Source: JBBDWJ01 sp963824095 (GTDB taxonomy: Bacteria > Acidobacteriota > Terriglobia > Bryobacterales > UBA6623). From it: 64,000 nucleotides of DNA. Below, one piece after another: positions 16,957 through 27,700 of this stretch. The translations under genes and the position numbers were made by a program. The stretch is from positions 372,001 to 436,000 of the forward strand of contig CAWGNS010000014.1 in NCBI GenBank assembly GCA_963824095.1, read 5' to 3'. The notes under the pieces were generated by a model, which was not told the DNA's origin, searched no databases, and saw nothing but the letters and a program-made list of their open reading frames with translations. Each line of letters starts with the position of its first letter. The first letter of the stretch is position 1.

Positions 16957-17859
16957 CTAAGCCTTCGGGTTGGCCAGCAGACGCAGATCCGGCCTTGCAT
17001 TTCGGAGCCGCGCGACGCCCGCGGCGGTCACCGCGGTGTCTTGCAGATCGAGCCGCAGCAGCGATTTCCAGCCGGAGAGAATCGCGATGGCGTCGTCGTC
17101 TACCAGTTCGCACCCGGCAAGCCCCAGTTCGGTCAGCGACCCGAGATGGCTGAGACTCTGCAGGGATTCGGTGTTGACGCCCTGGTGGCCCAACTCCAGA
17201 GTTTCGAGGGCGGTCAGACCGGCGATCACTTTGACCAGCTCGTCGTCCAACGGCGCCATCTTTGGGGGCCGCCGTGCCGTACGCACTCCGCTTAGATCCA
17301 GACTCTTGAGCGTGGTCAACAGCCGCAAAGAAGAGATTGCGATCGGTCCGATGGCATTGCCCGGCAGGCCAAGCTCTTCCAGACTCGTCAACGTAATCAG
17401 ATAATCGAAGCCGCTGTCGGTCACGTCCGTATCGCTGACATCGAGCGAGGTGAGCTGCACCAACCGGCCCAGAAGCTCCATCGTGCCGTCGCCGGCGCGG
17501 GTTCCGCGGATATTGAGGCGCAGCAGCTTTTTCCAGTCCCGAATGCACATCATGCCGCCGTCGGTGATGAGCTCCGCGTATTCGAGATTGAGCTCCTCGA
17601 TGGCCTTGAGGCCCTTGATTCGCAGCAGACCTTCGTCGGTGATCCGGGTATGCGATAGGTTGAGCCGCTTCAAGCCGTGCAGATCGGCGACGTCGAACAT
17701 CTCGGTGTCGTTGATCCAGGAGCCGCGCAGGTTGAGCGACGTGATGCCGCCGGAAGCGTCGGTTTCCGATCGGCCGCCCAGGCGCGCCAGCCAGTCGTCC
17801 GCCTCGGCCAGCAAGGGCGCGGCGAAAAACGGTAAGGAAAGCAAACGCCTGCGGGTCAT
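16957..17859 (-). CDS. Exported leucine-rich-repeat protein
   Basis: 300 residues from the ATG at 17859, five bases after the stop of the upstream LRR gene, so same operon. The leader MTRRRLLSLPFFAAPLLA may be Tat or Sec. About eight repeats of roughly 24 residues follow, of the bacterial type L..L.SLDLSDTxVTDxGxxxL (LKRLNLSHTRITDEGLL, LTSLDVSDTDVTDSGFD, LLRLDLQDTAVTAAGVA). No catalytic domain is present; a ligand- or protein-binding role is likely. It lies 90 bp upstream of the PLP-enzyme gene on the same strand. Confidence 0.85.
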   Translation of the reverse strand: MTRRRLLSLPFFAAPLLAEADDWLARLGGRSETDASGGITSLNLRGSWINDTEMFDVADLHGLKRLNLSHTRITDEGLLRIKGLKAIEELNLEYAELITDGGMMCIRDWKKLLRLNIRGTRAGDGTMELLGRLVQLTSLDVSDTDVTDSGFDYLITLTSLEELGLPGNAIGPIAISSLRLLTTLKSLDLSGVRTARRPPKMAPLDDELVKVIAGLTALETLELGHQGVNTESLQSLSHLGSLTELGLAGCELVDDDAIAILSGWKSLLRLDLQDTAVTAAGVARLRNARPDLRLLANPKA

Positions 17860-17864
17860 TGCGA

Positions 17865-19944
17865 TCAGCCTCGGCGGCTCGGGAAACCCGAGTCCTTCTG
17901 ATAGAGGATCTTGCACTGCGGCAGCGCCTCCTGCAGCGACTGGAAAGCGTCCTCGGAGACTTTCGTGTGATACAGATCGAGCAGCCGGAGCGTGTTGATT
18001 TTCGCTAGGGTCGCCGCGCCCTGGTCGGTGATGTTGGCGTGATCGAGACCGAGTTCTTTGAGCTGGGGAAGCTTGGCGAGCGCTTCGATTCCCTGGTCGG
18101 TGACGGGCACGTAGCCCAGGTTCAGCGACTCCAGGGTTCCGATTTGCGACAGCGCCGCGATCCCCTTGTCGCTGAGGTGCGTGCGGGCGAGACTGACGTG
18201 CTGCAGGCCGGGGAGTTGGGTCAGAGCGCCGATCCCTTTGTCGCTGAAGCGGCCGTCGCTCAAGTTGATGCTGACGAGCTTCTTGAGGGTAGCGAGAGCC
18301 GCCATGCCTTCGTCGGTCACATTCACGCCGCGCAGATCGAGCGTCGTCAGGTTCGGCGCGGAGGCGAGCGCCTCGATGCCCTTGTCGCTTACCTGCGAGA
18401 AGCTCAGGGAGAGCGTATGCAGCGCGGGCAGAGCCGCGATGGGAGCGATCGCTTGGTCTTCGACGGAGGTGTTGGAGACGTTGAGCTCTTCGAGCAGGGG
18501 CAAGTGCGACAGGAACGCGAAACCTTGCCCGGTGATCGAGGTTCCCGACAGATTCAGGCGCTTCAGATTCGTCAGGCCGGATAGATGCGCCAGTCCGACG
18601 TCGGAGATCGAGGTGAAAGCCAGGTTCAACTCTTCGAGCGAAGAGAGGTGGCCGATCTCCGCCAGTCCCAGGTCGCTGACATCGGTCGCTTCGAGATCCA
18701 GTTGCTTGAGCGACGGCAGCTTGCGCAACTCGCCCGTCTGGGCGTCGGTAAAACGCTGGCGGGCGAGCGATACTTTTTCCACGCCGCCGTCGGTCACCGC
18801 CGCTTCGCCGCCGAGCGCCCGAACCCAAGCCGCGACACCCGTCTCGGTGTCCTTCGCGGGGCCTTCAAGGCTTTCCGACACCGTAGTAGGCGAGGAATCG
18901 AAGTAGACGATTTTCGTTTTTGGCAGGGCCTGATGAAGCGTCCCTACGCCGGCCGAGGTCACCTTGCTGTAACGCAGGTCAACGAGGCGAAGATTCTTGA
19001 GCTTGGCCAGATTCGCCAGACCCGCGTTGGTTACCCGGCTGCGATAGAGGTTGAGCTCGCGCAATTGGTCAAACCCGGCGATGATCTGCAGGCTGGCATC
19101 GGTCACCTGAGCGCCCAGCAGATTCAGCCGGCGGAGTTGTTTCAGGTCCCGCAAGTACTCGACGCCGCGGTCGGTGATCTTGACGCCGTAGAGATCCAGC
19201 TCGGTCAGCTCGGTGAGGCCCCGCAGGTGGGCGAGACCTTCGTCGGTGATCAGGGTTCCCACCAGCGTGAGGCGGTGCAGATGCTTCATCTTTTCCAGCG
19301 GCGCCAGGGAATCGTCGAGGACGTAGCTATCGTTGAGATCGAGCGATTCCAGGTTGACCAGAGCCTCGAAACAGGCCGGATCTTTGATGGTGGTGAGCGC
19401 GACCCGCAGATGCTTGAGCTGCGTGAGCGGAGCCAGGCGCTCAACGCCTTCGTCGCCGATATCCAGCCACGCCAGGGTGGTGTGGCCGGCGTGGAATTTT
19501 TCGAGCTTCGACATGTCCTTGTAGTAGTCGAAGGACTCGTCGGAAAATGGCGCCTTGATGTCGCTTTCGGGGCTCCAGACGCGCGCCGGAACATAGAGTT
19601 CCCGCACCTCGCGAAGCTTGCTCAAGCGGTTCGAGTTCCTTGGGCGAGGTGATCGTGCCGTGCATGTCGACCACGCTGATGCGGAAATCCCCTGCGGGCA
19701 GGTTGAAGGGGTCGCGAACCGGGTCCGGGGCCTGATCGGTGATGACCGCGCCGCCTTCGCGCAGCACCCAGAGGGCGACGTCGCGCTCTTCGGTAAAGCT
19801 CGGCTCCTCGGCTACCGCGGCGGGCAAGGCAGCCAGAATCAGGAACGCAACGACGATCGGGATCAGCGACTTTCTGCCCGAGGCGCCTGGCGCATCGCGA
19901 TCGAGGCAGACCGATTGAGAAATTAGACGCATCCGTTCATCCAT
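17865..19944 (-). pseudogene. Exported leucine-rich-repeat protein, apparent +1 frameshift near N-terminus
   Basis: The main frame (17865-19625) encodes at least 20 LRR units of about 24 residues (e.g. LRELNLYRSRVTNAGLANLAKL, LESLNLGYVPVTDQGIEALAKL). It has no signal peptide and would need a TTG start at 19625. The preceding frame supplies one: ATG at 19944, SLIPIVVAFLILAALPAAVA, then DFRISVVDMHGTITSPKELEPL. Removing one base at about 19623 joins the two as ...ELEPLSKLREVREL, which reads like a continuous LRR. So it is probably one gene of about 690 residues with a one-base insertion (real or assembly error). TTG re-initiation would give a cytoplasmic 586-residue protein. Overlaps no other gene; the partner LRR gene follows after 5 bp. 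Confidence 0.75.
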
Positions 19945-20117
19945 CGAAGGAAGCCCGCCATCTGGAACGTAGTCTTGTCGTGGCCGCCGCGCCGACGGCC
20001 ATTTCGAACGGATCAAGCCCAACGCCAAATCCGTTGCCCCGGAAGTTGCAAGCGCTGATGAGGGGACCCGCTCGCCTCATCAATCCTTGAGAATCGAACC
20101 GGCTTCCGCCGCCGATC

Positions 20118-21449
20118 CTAGACGACGATCTCACTCAACGTGCGCTGCGCGGTCGGATATTTTTCCAGCCCCGCGCCGAGCACCGCATTCGCCAACGTCT
20201 GATAGAGGTCGCCGATGGTGCCCTCGACGTGGTGATGGTTCCCCAGGTCCACCTGCGCCTTGCTTCCGGCGACCAGCCCGATCATGCCGTTGCTCTTGTG
20301 AGGACCGGCTTCGGCATGTTCATGGACAAAGATCACCAGAGTATTGTCGAGCAACGTGCCGTCGCCTTCGGGAATCGACTTCAGCTTCTTGACCAGATAG
20401 GCGAACTCATCGACGTGCCAGCGGCAGATATCGCGGAGAATCTGCTGCCCCTCGACGCCGTTTTCGCCGGGCGCCTTGCCGTCTTTGTGCGTGTAGTCGT
20501 GGTGGCGCGCCGAGGTGTGGCCCAGCCAGGGAAAGCGCGCCAAGCCTTGGCACTTGGTCAACATGTAGCTCGCCACGCGCGTTTGCCCGGTCACCAGCGC
20601 ATAGGCCAGCAGGTCGCTCTGGATCTTGGCGATGCGCGGCCAATCCTTGAAGTCCAGATCTTCGTCGGGCTGGAACGGCATCGGCGCGCGGTATTCGGGC
20701 GGCATCGAAGCCACGGCGCGCTCGAGGTCGCGAACCGACTGCAGATGCTCTTCGAGGCGCTGCTTGTCCTCCGCCGGCAGCCCGTTCCCCAGGACCTTGG
20801 CGTCGCTGCGCACCGCGTCGAGAATGCTGCGCTTGCGGTTGACCCAGCCTTCGTCTTTCGCGCCGAACAGGCGGTCGAACAGGCGGTGGGGCAATTCTTC
20901 CGGGGGGAGCGGATGATCGGCCGACGCCCAGCTCATATTGCGTTGAATCGACCCGCCGAACGACTCCTGCGAAACGCCGATCTGCAGCGAGCGAAACCGC
21001 GTGTCCCTACCGATCTTGCGCGAGATCGTCTGATCAAACGACTCACCGCCGGCGCCGCGCCCGGTGTAGCTCTGGCAAGACATCAGCGCGCTCATCGCCG
21101 TTGGGTGGCCGTTGCCGCGCGGGCCGACGGCGGAATTGTCGAGACCGCTCAGGACCATTACGTCTTCGCGCACGCGCGCCAGCGGCGACAGGCAGGGCGT
21201 CAGTTCGTAATCGCGGCCCGTGGTCGATGGGATCCAGAATCGCTCCGGGATGCCGTTGCCGTTGAACCAAAGGACGAAGCGCTTCCCGATAGGAGCCTCG
21301 GCGCCCGACGGCGTGGCGGCGTAAGCCGTACCCACCGAGTTGAACATCGCCGTGAGAGGCGGGAGCCCCAGCCAAACCGGCACGTGTCCGAGCGTCATCC
21401 CCTTCAAGAACTGTCTGCGGGCGAGCGGTTTGTTATTCAGTGGCACCAT
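20118..21449 (-). CDS. DUF1552-domain exported protein (pair 1)
   Basis: 443 residues from the ATG at 21449, which lies 17 bp inside the end of the upstream DUF1592 gene. The leader NKPLARRQFLKGMTLGHVPVWLG is a classic Tat signal. The DUF1552 body resembles an alkaline-phosphatase/sulfatase-like fold: KRFVLWFNGNGIPERFW, GHPTAMSALMSCQSYTG, SFDQTISRKIG, LGHTSARHHDYTHKDG, NTLVIFVHEHAEAGPHKSNGMIGLVAG. DUF1552 genes in Acidobacteria and Planctomycetes regularly pair with DUF1592-type cytochromes, as here. Biochemical role unknown. Confidence 0.88.
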   Translation of the reverse strand: MVPLNNKPLARRQFLKGMTLGHVPVWLGLPPLTAMFNSVGTAYAATPSGAEAPIGKRFVLWFNGNGIPERFWIPSTTGRDYELTPCLSPLARVREDVMVLSGLDNSAVGPRGNGHPTAMSALMSCQSYTGRGAGGESFDQTISRKIGRDTRFRSLQIGVSQESFGGSIQRNMSWASADHPLPPEELPHRLFDRLFGAKDEGWVNRKRSILDAVRSDAKVLGNGLPAEDKQRLEEHLQSVRDLERAVASMPPEYRAPMPFQPDEDLDFKDWPRIAKIQSDLLAYALVTGQTRVASYMLTKCQGLARFPWLGHTSARHHDYTHKDGKAPGENGVEGQQILRDICRWHVDEFAYLVKKLKSIPEGDGTLLDNTLVIFVHEHAEAGPHKSNGMIGLVAGSKAQVDLGNHHHVEGTIGDLYQTLANAVLGAGLEKYPTAQRTLSEIVV

Positions 21450-23409
21450 GTCGATCTCTCTCCTTCTGGGCGGAACTCCATCCAACCGCAAGCTGAACGA
21501 GCGCTTCTTTCAAACGAAAGCCCGAACTGCGAAATGCTTCCGAAGCGTGCTCGATGAGAGGGCGGTCGGCGGAAGTCTCGGGACGGCCCGACATATAACG
21601 AAACAACTGCTTGACCACGCAGTCTTGGCAGATTGGCGTCTCGGCCAGTAGGGCCCCCAACTCCCGGGGGCTAGAAAATTGGGAATTGGGAAGGCCGGCG
21701 ACTTGCCCCGTGGTATCGATGTCGAGCAGGACTTCCTGCGGCTTGTCCTCGTGGGAGCCGTGGCCTTCCGGGAAGAATAGCTGCCGATGCTGCTCGCGGC
21801 GGGCGCCGATCGCATCGAACTTTTCCAATCCGAAACCGATCGGATCGATGAGCTTATGGCACGTCGCGCAACTGGGATTGGTGACGTGCGCGCCGAGCCG
21901 CTGGCGGTTTGTCATCGGCTTGGACTGCGTCGACGGCGGCAGATTCGTATCCACGCCGGGCGGCGGATCGGGAACGTTCTGACACAGAAACTGCTCTCTC
22001 ACGAATAGTCCGCGGCCGGTGGGCGCCGTATCGTCGGGCTTGCTGGTGAGGGTCAGGAAGAGCGTCTGGCCGAGCAGACCGGCTCGCTCGCTGGCGGGGT
22101 CGAACTCCACGCGTCCCCAGGCGGTCTCGGGCGGATCGACCTGATAAACCGCGGCGAGGTCGGAATTCACGAAGGTGTAGGGCGCCGTGAAGACGGTCAT
22201 GAAATTACGGTCGTTCCACACGACGTCTCGCACGAAGCGGCGCGCCTCTTCGGTCATCGCAGTCGCCAGCCTGGCGTTGAACAGACGATAGACGCCACGC
22301 TCTCGGGATGCGCTCAACACGCGGTCGAAACGAAGCCACTCGGAAACAAACTCATCCACGCCGTCGACCGCCCGCGGGTCTTCGAGCATGCCGCGAGCGG
22401 TCCGCTCCAGACCCTCCGGCGTGCCGAGCTCGCCCTTGCGGGCCGCGGCCAGCAATTTATCGTCCGGAGTCGTATTCCAAAGGAAGTAGGAGAGCCGGGA
22501 GGCGGTGGCGTAGGCATCCCACTCCTGCCGCGGCGCCTTGTCCAGCCAGAACAGAAAGCTCGGCGATTGCAGCATCGCTTCGATGACCGCCTGGGCGCCC
22601 TCGAGCGCGCCCGGCTGCGCGGCGAACAGCCGTTGATAATCCTCGAGTTCCCGGGCGTCGAGCGGACGCCGAAAGGCACGCTGGCCAAACTCTTTCACAA
22701 AGCGCTTGCCGCAGGCGGGGCTCGCGTCGTTGGCGTCGCAGGGATACAGACCGCGCGAGTCGCCCCTGCGAAACGCACCGGCGGCCACCCTTTCAGCCGC
22801 ATTTCCGTAGGCTTCCGCCAGGACCGGCGAGATGGAGAGCGCCTCGTATTGATTCTTGTAGCCGTTGACGTAATCTTCGGTGGGGAATCGAGTCGCCGGC
22901 CGCGAAAAATCCTTGAGTAGGTCGCGAACCGTGTTGTCGTACTGGCTGTTGGTCAGGCGGCGGAGAACGGCGGCCTCGACGGGCTCGCTGGGCGCGGCGG
23001 GATGGTCCTGCGCTTCGATGGCTTGGGCGGCTTCCTGGTCCGAAAGCTTGGAAAGCCTGTTAATCCAGGAGAGCAGGATCTTTTCGTTATCGGTTCCCGG
23101 AGGAATTCGCAACCCGCCCGCGTGGGGTATGCGGTTGGTTGGCTTGCGCAACAGCAGCGACTGAGTGGGCTGGGCCCGATCGACCAGCCGCACCAGGGAA
23201 AGGCCGAAGGTGTTGACCGTGGCGGCCGAAGCGTCTTCAGCCGGAAAATGCAAACGGGTCGCCGACGCGACGCCATGCTCCTGATGGCATTGAGGGCAGC
23301 CCGCTTCCTGGAAAATGGGGTAAACGTTGCCCGCAAACGAGAACGCCTGGCCGTAGGCGGTAAACGGCAAAATCGCCAACCCGCACAATAGCGGGAGGAA
23401 GCTTTTCAT
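21433..23409 (-). CDS. DUF1592/DUF1588-type exported cytochrome-like protein (pair 1)
   Basis: 658 residues from the ATG at 23409 (MKSFLPLLCGLAILPFTAYGQ signal peptide). An N-terminal c-type haem motif CPQCH, a second CATCH near the C-terminus, and the planctomycetal-cytochrome domain order (PSD-type: LRRLTNSQYDNTVRDLL, FGQRAFRRPLDARELEDY, LSYFLWNTTPDDKL, GLLGQTLFLTLTSKPDDTAPTGRGLFVRE, CATCHKLIDPIGFGLEKFDAIG). These domains are known as DUF1587/1592/1588/1585 and are of unknown function. The last 17 bp overlap the DUF1552 partner. Probably periplasmic, redox-linked. Confidence 0.88.
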   Translation of the reverse strand: MKSFLPLLCGLAILPFTAYGQAFSFAGNVYPIFQEAGCPQCHQEHGVASATRLHFPAEDASAATVNTFGLSLVRLVDRAQPTQSLLLRKPTNRIPHAGGLRIPPGTDNEKILLSWINRLSKLSDQEAAQAIEAQDHPAAPSEPVEAAVLRRLTNSQYDNTVRDLLKDFSRPATRFPTEDYVNGYKNQYEALSISPVLAEAYGNAAERVAAGAFRRGDSRGLYPCDANDASPACGKRFVKEFGQRAFRRPLDARELEDYQRLFAAQPGALEGAQAVIEAMLQSPSFLFWLDKAPRQEWDAYATASRLSYFLWNTTPDDKLLAAARKGELGTPEGLERTARGMLEDPRAVDGVDEFVSEWLRFDRVLSASRERGVYRLFNARLATAMTEEARRFVRDVVWNDRNFMTVFTAPYTFVNSDLAAVYQVDPPETAWGRVEFDPASERAGLLGQTLFLTLTSKPDDTAPTGRGLFVREQFLCQNVPDPPPGVDTNLPPSTQSKPMTNRQRLGAHVTNPSCATCHKLIDPIGFGLEKFDAIGARREQHRQLFFPEGHGSHEDKPQEVLLDIDTTGQVAGLPNSQFSSPRELGALLAETPICQDCVVKQLFRYMSGRPETSADRPLIEHASEAFRSSGFRLKEALVQLAVGWSSAQKERDRHGATE

Positions 23410-24219
23410 GGAGATGTAGCTCAAGACCGATCCGTTCGTGGGCGAGCGGCGCATCATGAAAGCAACGACGGCAAAGCTGATTGGCCATTACCGGATCTTG
23501 ATACTGGCACGGCGCCGAATCAGGCGGTAACGCACTAGGAATTCCGGTAGCAGGATGGTCGAGCCCCCGGGACTCGACATAGACAACCGTACAACAACAA
23601 GAAATCAGAAGCAATACGAAAAGCAATAAATCCGCGGCGGCACGCGGCTGGCAGGACGCCGAGGTCCGCCGCCAGGCCCCGCCGTGGAGCGCTCGATCGG
23701 CAGAACGAGTAGACCGGCCCGCCCGACGGATCAGCTCTATATCATTGCGATACTTGGCGCTTAACTAACTCCCACACAAGTTGTGCCCGCAAGGCCTCGG
23801 GTCTGCGCGAAGTTGCGCTGAGTATGCTTTCCGCTCGGCGGCCGCCGCACCTTTCGTTGCAAGTCCCTCCTTTCTTTTCCTATGTTTCCCAGGTGACTCC
23901 GCCGGTTCCCGCGGTCGATCACCCCTTTGAGCCGCGGGCGGCCGGCCGGAAGAAGCTGCGGCGAGCCAGGACGGACGGTCCCGTGCCGGCTCGTCCTCTG
24001 GCGGGTTATCACAAGCAGGCGGCCCGATCGGCCTGCGCGAGAACCCGTTTGTAAGCAGTGACGGGCGAGGACGAAGCAACGAGCCTCAGAGGTACCCCGC
24101 GCGATCCGATAAGGGTATGAGGCCCCCGCCAGTGGGCTTCGAAAAGAGGGTGGCGGGAGGGAAGCACGCTCCCGGATGCTTGGCAAAAGGGAAAGGAAAC
24201 AAAAATCAAGCAAAGTATA

Positions 24220-24248
24220 TTGAAGTTTACATCTTGTTTTGGTATGCT
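24220..24248 (+). promoter_or_regulatory. Putative sigma70 promoter of the TonB receptor
   Basis: TTGAAG (24220-24225), a 17-bp spacer and TATGCT (24243-24248), inside the only A/T-rich island of the region. It implies a leader of about 500 nt before the ATG at 24754. Confidence 0.45.
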
Positions 24249-24665
24249 CCATTGGCGGCCTTCGCTCGTTTGCACAGTCGACCCCGTTCGACGGGGCGAC
24301 GCCGCACAAGACCAAGACTTCCGATGCGCCATCCCACCTGAGGGGTCCAGGACGACGTGGCGCAGTAAGACTCGTTCGCCGCCGGGGTGGTCCCTATCTC
24401 GGGTGGAGTGATGAGTGCGTCACCCAGGCCGGCGGCGCAAACGATTCGAAGAAACTGCCTGCTGTTTCGCACGTAGCGCGGCGCTTGCCGGCAACATCGC
24501 GTGCGTCACAGTTTCGGTGCTCGGCCGGCAAACCCGCCGCGCGGAGCAAACTATCTGGGACGTCCAGAGGAATGGGCTCCAGAGATTCGCACGGCGACTT
24601 GAATCAGGGGCGCCAGGCAATCGAAAACCAATGCGGCGGGTAGTCCCCGCCGGCAGCGACAACAA

Positions 24666-24694
24666 CCCGCTCGATTTTTCGAGTCCGCAGCGGG
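24666..24694 (+). promoter_or_regulatory. Leader hairpin upstream of TonB receptor
   Basis: CCCGCT (24666-24671) pairs with AGCGGG (24689-24694), enclosing a CTCGA/CGAG mini-hairpin with a T5 loop and followed by TTT. It could be an attenuator-like structure 60 nt before the start codon; no known class. Confidence 0.25.
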
Positions 24695-24753
24695 TTTGCA
24701 TCACGGCCCTTCGCGTTGGCCGTAACTGAGGTTGGAACGGTAGAGGTTAGACC

Positions 24754-27700
24754 ATGAATAGAGTGTTGCGTACGATAACCATCTTGCTGGCTGTATGGTG
24801 CGTGTTCGGCTTGGCCGGCGCCCTGTTCGGCCAGGCAACTTACGCCGCCCAGCTGCGCGGGGTCGTGATGGACCCCAGCGGGGCGGTAATTCCCGGCGCG
24901 TCGGTGACGGCCAAGAACGTAGAAACCGGCATCGAGAACGTGGTGGCGACTGACGCACAAGGGCGTTACCTGTTCCCGGGGCTCAAACCGGCGATCTACA
25001 CCCTGAAAGTGGAAGCACAAGGGTTTCGGACGTTGTCGCAGGCCGACGTCGAACTCCGCGTCGGCCAGCAAGCGGATCTCGATTTCAACATGGAAGTCGG
25101 ACAAACCACCGAGACCATCGAGGTGACTTCCGAATCGCCGTTGCTCAACACGGTCTCGGCGACGCTGGGTACGGAAGTGACCAACCGCTACATCATGGAC
25201 ATGCCGCTGCTTGATCGCGGCCTGACCAACCTGACGTTTCTGGCGCCCGGAGTTACCGAGGTAGCCGGGGCCGGGGCCGACGACATCAAGGGCACCAATT
25301 TTGTCTCCAACGGGCAGCGCAACGGCACGGCGGAAGTCCGGCTGGATGGGGCGCTCTCGTCGGTGCCCGAATCGGGCGAGGGCGGCAACACCAGCGTCAA
25401 CTATCAGCCCTCGGTCGAGGTGATCCAGGAATTCAACGTCGAGAACAACAGCTTCTCGGCCGAGTACGGCAACAACGGCGGCACCGTGGTGAACATCGTG
25501 ACCAAGTCGGGCACAAACGAGTTCCATGGCAGCGGCTGGTGGTTCTTCCGGCGCCCCTCGCTCGACGCCAACGACTTTTTCTCGAACCAGAGCGGCGAGG
25601 GGAAGGGCGACTACAAGCGCGACGAATGGGGCGGTTCGATCGGCGGACCGATCAAGCGGGAACGCACCTTTTTCTTCTTCGACTTTCTCAAGCGCCGCAA
25701 CGACTCGCCGTCCACCCTGTCGACCACCGTGCCGACCGCGCTGCAGAGAGCCGGCGATTTTTCCGAGACGTACAACGACGACGGCTCGCTGCAGCAGATC
25801 TTCAATCCGCTGGATGTGCAAGAAGACGCCGATGGAAACCTCATCCGGTCGCCGTTTGCCAACAACATCGTGCCGGCCAGCGTGACCGACCCGGTGGCCC
25901 CCAAGGTGTTGGCGCTCTACCCGCAGGCGACCGGCGACGGCGAGGACCTGACGCACCGCTTCAACTACACGCGCAAACTGGTGGACTCGTTTCCGACCTA
26001 CCAGTTCGACGTCAAGCTGGACCACCTGTTCACGTCCAATTCCCGCATCTCCGGGCGCTTCAGCCAGGGTCATTCGCACGGCACCACGCCCTCGGCCGAG
26101 GGGCAGCTTCTCGACGGCGCGACCAGCCAGGGGACCGACCGCAACATCGTGCTCGAGCACAACTGGACGCCGACGCCGACGCTCTATTGGACCAACCGTT
26201 TCGGTGTCGACCGCAGCTACTACGAGCAGGTTGCCGATCCGCTGGATGCAGCCAGCGTCGGCCTCTCTCCCGAACTCAACGGCTATTTCGGCCTGCAGCG
26301 ATTCCCCGAGATCGGGCCGGACGAGTACGGCTATCTGGGGCAGTCCTGCTGCACCGACACGGTCAAGGGCCAGACCCAATACATGATCTCGTCGATGCTG
26401 ACCAAGATCGCCGGCGCGCACACGCTCAAGATGGGCGGAGAAGCGCGCATCTTCTTCAACAACTTCTGGCAGCCCGACTACCCCACCGGGCAATTTGAGT
26501 TCGACCGGTCGATCACCACCCAAAGCGTCTTCGAGCCGGATTATTCGCAAGGCAACAGCCTGGCGTCGCTGCTGGTTGGTTGGGGCACCTGGGGCCACGT
26601 CGGAACACAACCGCCGACCGCAAACAAGTCGAGGGATCAGGGCCTTTTCGTGCAAGACGACTGGAAAGTCAGCGACCGGCTGACCCTGAACCTCGGGCTG
26701 CGCTACGAATGGAGCAATCCCTTCACCGAACGCTTCAACCGGCTCGTCGTGGTGGACTACAACGGCGACACCGGAATCAACGTTCCGGGGCTGGGAGAAA
26801 TCCGCGGAACCAGCGATCTCGCCAACAACGCCAAGCGGACCGCGAACGTCGACCGCAACAACTTTGGGCCGCGTTTCGGCTTCGCCTACCGGCTCAACGA
26901 CAAGACCGTGCTGCGCGGCGGCGCCGGCATCTACTACGGTTTCAATGTCGCGACCAACTTCCAATACGTCGGTACACCCTGGTACAAGAACGTCGCGATC
27001 AACTTCTCGAAAGATGGCGGAGTCACGCCCTTCGCGAGTCTGTCGAATCCGTTCCCGGTTGGGTTCTACGGGCCTCCGGGGGACAAGTACGGCAAGCTTT
27101 CGCAATGGGGCTTCGACAACGGCTATAACCTCAACGACGGTTTGCGGAACGCTGAAGTCTATCAGTGGAATATCGGCATCCAGCGCGAGTTGCCGGGCGA
27201 CATGCTGATCGAGGTCAACTACTCGAGCAACCGCAGCAACCACCTGCCGTTCAACGGCTACGACGGCACGCGCAACCGCAACTTCATCAGCAAGGCGGCC
27301 CGCGAGCAGTATGGGTCGGACGGGCTGGCCGAGCTGGTCCCGAATCCGTTCCAGCCCTACTTCCAAGGCCCCAACGCCATCTTCAACGAGCCCGATTCGA
27401 TCTACAACGACGCTGAGATCGAGCGGATCTACCTGCTGCGGCCTTATCCGCAGTTCGCCGGCAGCTTCGGCGGCTATCCCGAATTCATCGCCAACTCGCG
27501 CTACAGCGCGCTGCAGATTCGCTTCGAGAAGCGCTATTCGCAAGGGTTGGCGTTCACCGGGAACTACACCTTCTCGCACATGACCGACGACAACTCGCTG
27601 GGGTTCAACCCCTGGATCGGCAGCCTGCAGTCGCAGGGAGAACTCCAGGATCTGACCAACCTGTCGGCGGAACAGTCGATCAGCGGGTTTGACACGCCGC

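Larger units (their letters stand above)
23410..24753. other. Long divergent non-coding region
   Basis: About 1.3 kb between a minus-strand DUF1592 gene and the plus-strand TonB receptor. Open frames here are arginine/proline-rich and show no family similarity, so no gene is called. The stretch has an unusually A/T-rich island at about 24190-24250 with a promoter candidate, then a 500-nt GC-rich leader with a hairpin near 24666-24694. No RNA family was recognised. Confidence 0.5.

Noticed and set aside
23761..24315. Possible 184-residue gene in the long non-coding region
   Set aside because: Arg/Pro/Ser-rich translation without motifs, no ribosome site, and it overlaps the promoter-like island.
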